Assembly (NCBI RefSeq): GCF_018873765.1
Contig: NC_057918.1
Span: forward strand, 8,812,862 to 8,876,861
DNA: 64,000 bases
Origin: Telopea speciosissima
Taxonomy: Eukaryota > Streptophyta > Magnoliopsida > Proteales > Proteaceae
Direction of reading: 5' to 3'
The position numbers were made by a program, and so were the translations under genes. Positions within the stretch are counted from its first letter, which is position 1, and each line of letters begins with the position of its first letter. The notes under the pieces were generated by a model, which saw nothing but the letters and a program-made list of their open reading frames with translations, had not been told where the DNA came from and did not search any database. Of this stretch, positions 58,256 to 64,000 are shown piece after piece.

Positions 58256-59727
58256 GGGTAATTTACACATATCACCCTTGAGGTTTAATGAAAATATGAT
58301 TTTATCTCCCAGTTTTGGAAAATTCTGCATACCCCCTGAGGTTTACAAACGTTAATAGTTCATGACTAATGATGTTAAAAACAAGGGGTAACGTTACCAA
58401 AATACCTCTTCAAGAAAGAAAAAAAAACCTGCAACTCATCTTCCCCAAATCGATTGGGGAAGATGAGTTACAGGTATCCTTGTAGGGAACACCATGGAAA
58501 TCAGTTTGGAAGAACATGATGAAGTTATTTATCGCTGTAGTCTTACAAGCATCGATAGTGATTGACACACTCTTATTCACATCTGATTCTTCATCAGATG
58601 ATTACCTGCAAAACCAATACAACTTGGATTCATGTTTCGCACCTTGTCGGGTGGGACACTTTTTTAATTTGGTTTTCGTATTTAGAGGGGCACGGTTCAT
58701 TCTGAAGTCCAAACTCACAGGCAGAGAGAGCCCTTTTTGTATGAAAGTCAAGAAAGGTGAATGGGCACTTGGTTTTTAATTGGTGAAATTAAAATGTAAA
58801 ATCAAAGATGAGTTGGGCAGAAGAAGCTCTAAGAAGGGTTTCTCCCAAACCGCGTCGATTTGTTCAGGTGGGAAAAAAAATGGAAAAAAGAAGATTAATT
58901 CAGAGGAGAAATCAAAGCAGGTGAAGAAACAAAAACAAAATTAATGTTTTCCGGTTTCTTCTTATAACCTTTTATCAACTGAGATTGCAGATTTCTTCTT
59001 TTTTTGCCCTCTTTTTTCGTTTGGTTTTGTTTATGAGATTGCAATCTATTTTGAAAATTGAGAAGCCTCTAATGAGGAAACGATGGCTTAAGTATGACCA
59101 GTTCTCTGCTGAGATTGCAGGTTTTTCATTTTCCTTTTTGGAAACGATGGCTTAAGCGGCTCTTGGGATCTTCAAGTTCACAGAAACAGACAACCCTCAT
59201 CTTTCCCAATTTCCCCAAAACTTGAAACCCTAAACCCATTTCCTATTATTCGATATGGTAAACCTCCGATTAGAATCATGAACCTTCTTCAACAACATCT
59301 GTACTAGCACAAGCTGCCAAAACAGCAAGGAAGATCTGTCCATCAGGCCGTTCAAGAATGCAATCAGTGGGTGGTGGTGGTGGCTGCGGCAATGGTGGGT
59401 GGTGGTGGTGTAAAAGAAGAAGAAGAAGAGGATACATGCTTATCATGCCTGAATATCGTTAGGAATGGGTTCCCATGAAATCGGTGCAGATTTCCATGGT
59501 GTTCCCTACAAGAATACCTGCAACTCATCTTCCCCAATCGATTGGGGAAGATGAGTTGCAGGTTTTTTTTTTTCTTTTTCTTGAAGTGGTATTCTGGTAA
59601 CTTTACCCATTGATTTTAACACTATTAGTCATAAACTGACAGCATGGGGGATACGTAGAATTTTCCAAAACTGAGGGGTGAAATCATACTTTCATTAAAC
59701 CTCAGGGGTGGTATGTGTAAATTACTT
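58256..59727. mobile_element. Long-TIR element (Mutator-like/foldback) with palindromes in both ends
   Basis: About 1.47 kb. The left 245 bases (from GGGTAATTTACACATATCAC, then CTTGAGGTTTAATG) are repeated inverted at the right end (inward GTAATTTACACATACCACCC, then CTGAGGTTTAATG). Both inverted repeats include GGGAACACCATGGAAATC at the inner edge and a palindrome round CCCCAATCGATTGGGG; in the right copy this is perfect over 46 bases (59517-59562). Ends of this type (TTTACACA..CACCCCTGAGGTTT) are common in plant genomes. The interior (about 58505-59485) has no transposase; it contains exon-like text such as a Met-Ser-Trp-Ala-Glu-Glu start at 58808 and GGT-rich codons near 59370, possibly captured genic DNA. 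The flanks are too AT-rich to call the duplication. Confidence 0.7.
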
Positions 59728-60484
59728 TTTTATTTTTTTGTCTTTAGTATAATATACAATTTTTTCAATGAGGTTAATAGTGTCATTTCACATGTATACT
59801 AAAAAAATGTGCATTACAACAACATTAATATCATTTTCAAGTTATTTTTAAAACCTCTTTTATACTCATGCCTTAAAGAACTTTTAGAATAAGACAACAG
59901 GAGAAATTAAAAGATATGCCAAATTCTAAATACACTTGTAGAGGTGTCATTTGGACACTTCTTTTTTTCTCAAGTCTCAAGTCTATAACTATCGTTCTCC
60001 TTTCTTTGTTTGGAACTAATAGGGCTCCACACGCAAACAAAACCAACTCCCCCCCGTCCCCCACTCTTTTTCTTTTTTTCGCGGGAGAGGGAAGAGAGTT
60101 GATAGGTTTTTATTCTCTACAGGATATTGACTCGTAGATGCCCCAATCCAATAATGAGGTGCTTTCTAACATTAGATCAGAATCACCGGTATAATCCATA
60201 GTCCACCGTGTAGAGAGGTTTCATTGAAGGTTATTTCATTTCCATAGGGGATGGGACTGTTAAATTTTCATTTAAGAAACATCATTTAGCTAAGAATAGG
60301 TTTGTTTGGTCACAAAGGATACTCTTGCCAAACATGAAGTTCCTCCCTGATGCACATGGAGAACGAGAAGGGCAATCCTGATGTTGCTTGTTCAGCACAT
60401 AAATCACCTAAAATTCAAGTGGGAAGCCCTATACTATTATGTTCCCTATATCTGTGAAATCCTAATTCTGAACAGTACTGGTCC
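59728..60484. other. Intergenic, no gene seen
   Basis: AT-rich sequence and a short CCCCCC/TTTTTC tract near 60050-60080. No supported coding region. Confidence 0.4.
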
Positions 60485-60889
60485 AAGAAGCAAAGAGGTC
60501 TGTCTATAGTGTTATGTGATCAACGTATTCTTTTAAAACTGACAATCATATGTCTAACTATGATGTATGGTATAGAATGTTGGACAGTTATGGACAATCA
60601 TATAGATAAATTCAATGTAATTGAGATGGATGTGTGGAAATATTTGAGGTGGCATAGTCATGTTCAACGGAAGCCTTTAGAAATTCTAATATAAAGGAGT
60701 GATTTTATTAGATTGAATGAGCTAAAAGAGCCAAGAGCAAACCTAGAATGACTCGAGGAGAAGTGAAGAAAGACATGCATAGCTTAGACCTTGCATCAAG
60801 TATGACCTCAAATAGAGATGATTCGATGGTAAGGATCCATGTAGGCAACCTCATTTAGTTGGGATATGGCTTAGTTGTTGCTGTTGTAC
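60485..60889 (+). mobile_element. RTE-type LINE 3' fragment
   Basis: The frame MYGIECWTV, later HSHVQRKPLEI, corresponds to the conserved MLYG.ECW and GHVQRRP motifs near the end of plant RTE reverse transcriptases. The segment closes with GTTGGGATATGGCTTAGTTG TTGCTGTTG, the usual 3' terminus of these elements. Frameshifts and gaps show decay. It lies just beyond the 3' end of the PRIN2 gene. Confidence 0.7.
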
Positions 60890-61098
60890 TTATCCAAGAA
60901 ACAAAAGCAAAAAGATGAAAAACAACATTTTTCAAATATAAAGATAAAGAATACATGGTCCTTGATGTTAGTTTCCTCCAAAACCTCAACATATCACAAA
61001 GACTGCGCTATTTGCACACCTCTACTGGTCCTATGAGTTACTCTCTATAAATCAAAACTTGGAGGCACTTCACACCTCAGACCTGAAAGGAAGCTTTT

Positions 61099-64000
61099 CT
61101 ACTGATTGGCATCCCCACCTGTCCATTCGTTCCAGTCCTTGTCAACATGCTCTTGTGCCCATACTACTGCTGCGCGTGCAGCTTGTGGGGCCCCAGGCAG
61201 CCCCCTTTCATTCAGAGTATCAGCCATGTCAATGAAAGGGATGACTAACAGGGTTCCAGGACCTCCATATTCAGTGTGTAAGAAAGTGTTGAATATCTGT
61301 TAGAGAGCAGCAGCACCAGAAATAGCACATTTAGCATTCAAACAATGTGCAACAAATCAAAGCAAATAGTCGCCACAGGTTGGTTTCCAAGCAGTTCTAT
61401 ATAAAAGTCCAAAGGTTCGGATATCCTTGTCTTAGTGTTATTAGTGCAATGTGCAGTAAAGCAAGAAAACGGCGTAAATGCAAAACGAATACAATAGCAC
61501 TTTTAGTCCTTTTACTAAGCAATGATCATGGTATTAAAGACATTGAAATACCAACCAACTACAAAAAGCTTTCTTCTTCTCACCTTCTTTCTCCATGTTC
61601 AACCAATCAATTTGATTAGCATAAAAGCTCTTGAGCCCAAATGGTGGTAAGTTCATAGTAAGACTCATTTTATCTTTCTGCCCTGATTTGGACAACCTGG
61701 TCCCAACTTGTCCAGGAGCTATTTTTTTTTTTTCTCCCTCAGAAATATTTCAAGAATTATTTATGATAATTGGGTCTGAAGAAGTTTCTAGCATGAATTT
61801 CCTCAACTCTCCATTTTCAAATCCTGATACCTAAAATGAGGTTATTCAATTTTTCTAATTTGGTTCTACAAGCTCAAATGCAAGACTATGTCAATGATGG
61901 GAAAGGTAAAAACTTGTGGGCATTATTACCATTTTCAGAAACTTTAGGTGGAGTATAACCTCTTAGGTTGTCTTAATATATTGTTCAAAACCCTATCACC
62001 AACCACAAAGCTACTAAGTGAATATTGAACAATGCCAACAAGACATGGAATTCACACCAGGTGAAGAAACTTATGCAATGTTCCTTGGGTTGAGATCTTT
62101 AGGTGCTTCTTAAGCAAATGGAGTAGCTGTGCAGGTGTCAAGTACTCTAGACCTCCAAAAGTAAGGGTACATCTGACTAATGGATTAGATGTAAGTTTAG
62201 CAAATTTTGGATCCTCACCAGTTCCCTTTGCTCTCTATCAAAAGGTGATCAGTACAGTTGGGTACTTTCTTTCTTAGCATTTAAGAACTCATGGCGCCAA
62301 AGCATTTCAACTATGACGGATCTCCATCCACACCCCGAGAGACACAATTGAGATTTTCTTCTCCTTTCTTTTTCATGACTAACAAATGGCTTTATGAGCA
62401 AAGATCAACAACAACAAATAGAATAATAGAGATATCTACAATGAGCCCACTAACAAATATAGAACAACAAAAGCAAATATCAAATACAATTAAGATCTAA
62501 TGCTGTCTTCTAAGATTTTAAGGCTAAGGAAATGCTGATTTGTCCTTCCACAGTTTCACATTTATACTTGTTTTACTTTATGGGAGCATTTTCACAATTA
62601 TGACATCTACTGTATTAATCAACTTCAAATCATCACACATCCAACTAATGGTTTAGTATGCACTTCCAACTGGAAACTCTGTATAAAGGTCCCATTTTCA
62701 TTTTTGTGGGTTTTGGTTCATAGATCACACGATGCTGGGTGCAACATCAGGATGGGGCTTTCTACATCACGCCACGATAGGTTTACTCCATTACATTCTA
62801 GTGTTGCTAAGCAAGTTAAACAGTGTGTTTTCCCCAGGTTCAGAACTATTCCTTTCCATCATGAAGCCATTATGTTCCTACTACAAATCAAACATAAGAG
62901 AGAGAGCATTATACGAATGGAAGGGGGCTAATTAATCTATCTTATGCAATATTGTCAGCCAACCCACAGACAACCAAAAGAAATCTTCATCAGAAAAAAA
63001 GGATCATGAAACCATCATCCAAGTAGTCAATTAATGGGTACAAAGGAAACTATCATTTTGAAGTTGTCGTGCTGAGTTGGATAACCAAATACCTAAATAC
63101 GGATGTATGTGCAGTGGCTGCCGCCTCTTTAAAAAGCAGATAAACACATGTAAACGCTTATACGCATGCCTATGCAATATGAATTTCAATGGTCACCGCA
63201 TCAAAATACAAAACCTCAAAATTATCCGATAAAGTTCATAATGACCCTTTAGTCTGATATAATCTTTTGTAAGCTTCGCGCAACAGCTCTATGGATATCA
63301 TTTCAATAGACAATATACACAATAACTCTACAAATATTATAGGGAACTACCTCCGTGCAGATTTCTACAACTTCTTGTACAGAATCTCCATAAATGGATC
63401 TCTTTGACAGCTTCTTATGAAGATGGGTTCTAAACCTCTCTGTTTCCTGAATCCAGAAAAGGAAAACCCAACTGAGTAAGAGATAATAGACAAAGAGAAG
63501 TAGACCAAAACATGAAGTCTTCCGAACCTAACAACAACAAGATGGCAGGACCCCCATAACAGAGCAATGAGCAGGCAAATTATCAAACATTTTCACGACA
63601 ATGAAGAAAATATTAATAGAACAACCACTAAACAGAACCAAAGAAATAACTGATGAAAGAAGACGACTGGGTACAAGTACAATGAAGGGAGGACTCACGG
63701 ATTCGGCAAATTCGGGAATAGGATCCGGAAATTTGTACTCCGCTGCCCTGCAAATCTGCTTTTTGGAAGAAAAAGAGAATGGGAGAGAAGGTGGTGGTGC
63801 TGCTATGTTCTTACGCAATAAAGGGACAGAGGAAGAGTGACCAAATACATTGGTGAAGGACCGACAAATAAAAGGAGCAGTACCACCGAAACCAGAAGCA
63901 GAAGAGGAGTTGTAAAGGGATGAAAGGGAAAGAAGTGACGAAGAAGAAGAAGAAGGAAAGGAATGTGAATATTCACTGAGGGTGAGAGGAGCAACGGATA
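61099..64000 (-). CDS. PRIN2: PRIN2 (partial, 5' end beyond the window; 197 aa visible)
   Basis: Minus-strand exons: from the window edge to 63699, 63446-63351 and 61296-61099, all phase 0 with GT-AG borders. The frame is open to base 64000, so the start codon lies outside. The visible N-terminus is very Ser-rich, as plastid transit peptides are. Then comes CRAAEYKFPDPIPEFAES, exon 2 ETERFRTHLHKKLSKRSIYG ending EICTE, and exon 3 IFNTFLHTEYGGPGTLLVIP, IDMADTLNERGLPGAPQAAR, WAQEHVDKDWNEW and a stop. PRIN2 is a plastid nucleoid protein needed for full activity of the plastid-encoded RNA polymerase and for redox-linked signalling to the nucleus. A cysteine just before the conserved domain, like the one reported to form a disulphide in Arabidopsis PRIN2, is present here and absent from the paralogue at 3584-9532. 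Intron 2 is 2.05 kb. Confidence 0.87.

Noticed and set aside
58516-58779. 87 codon frame inside the long-TIR element
   Set aside because: Begins in the TIR region, no transposase or other motif; not supported as a gene.

Overview
The window is nuclear DNA of a flowering plant, most likely a non-grass angiosperm. It is AT-rich, its genes are spread out and intron-rich (GT-AG splice sites, plus two GC-AG introns), and much of the space between genes is old LTR, LINE, MITE and TIR-transposon debris. The species cannot be fixed from the sequence. I saw no bacterial-type operons, CRISPR, rRNA or tRNA genes. All gene models were assembled by eye from splice sites, reading-frame continuity and remembered family sequences.

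Layout. (1) 1888-3189, plus: a three-exon DUF4228/PADRE protein. (2) 3584-9532, minus: a three-exon PRIN2-like plastid protein with a 5.2 kb second intron that holds a tandem duplication and a solo LTR; it is tail-to-tail with the PADRE gene. (3) 19577-21951, minus: a six-exon D-type cyclin, CYCD1. (4) 22-35 kb: gene-poor, with MITEs, foldback repeats, Copia-type LTR ends and a 0.6 kb-period tandem duplication. (5) 35523-38881, plus: EMB506-type chloroplast ankyrin protein, eight exons. (6) 40004-41000: a 997 bp TIR element with a perfect 8 bp target-site duplication. (7) 41994-53330, plus: ribonuclease H1 with an N-terminal viroplasmin domain, 9-10 exons, its introns swollen by retroelements and by a partial copy of its own first exon. 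(8) 54561-56413, plus: a small chloroplast-type protein with an HMA-like fold. (9) 58256-59727: a 1.5 kb element with about 245 bp terminal inverted repeats, each built round a long palindrome. (10) 61099 to the right edge, minus: a second PRIN2 gene, cut by the window.

Biology. Five of the seven genes have N-termini that look like organelle transit peptides: the two PRIN2 genes, EMB506, RNase H1 and the HMA-like protein. PRIN2 is known to act with the plastid-encoded RNA polymerase, EMB506 in early plastid differentiation, and RNase H1 in removing RNA:DNA hybrids. That they sit near each other is not evidence that they work together. No clearly novel gene system was found. The best leads are the diverged PRIN2 pair, the LTR-derived optional exon and nested first-exon copy in RNase H1, the two GC-AG introns, and several well-bounded non-autonomous transposons.
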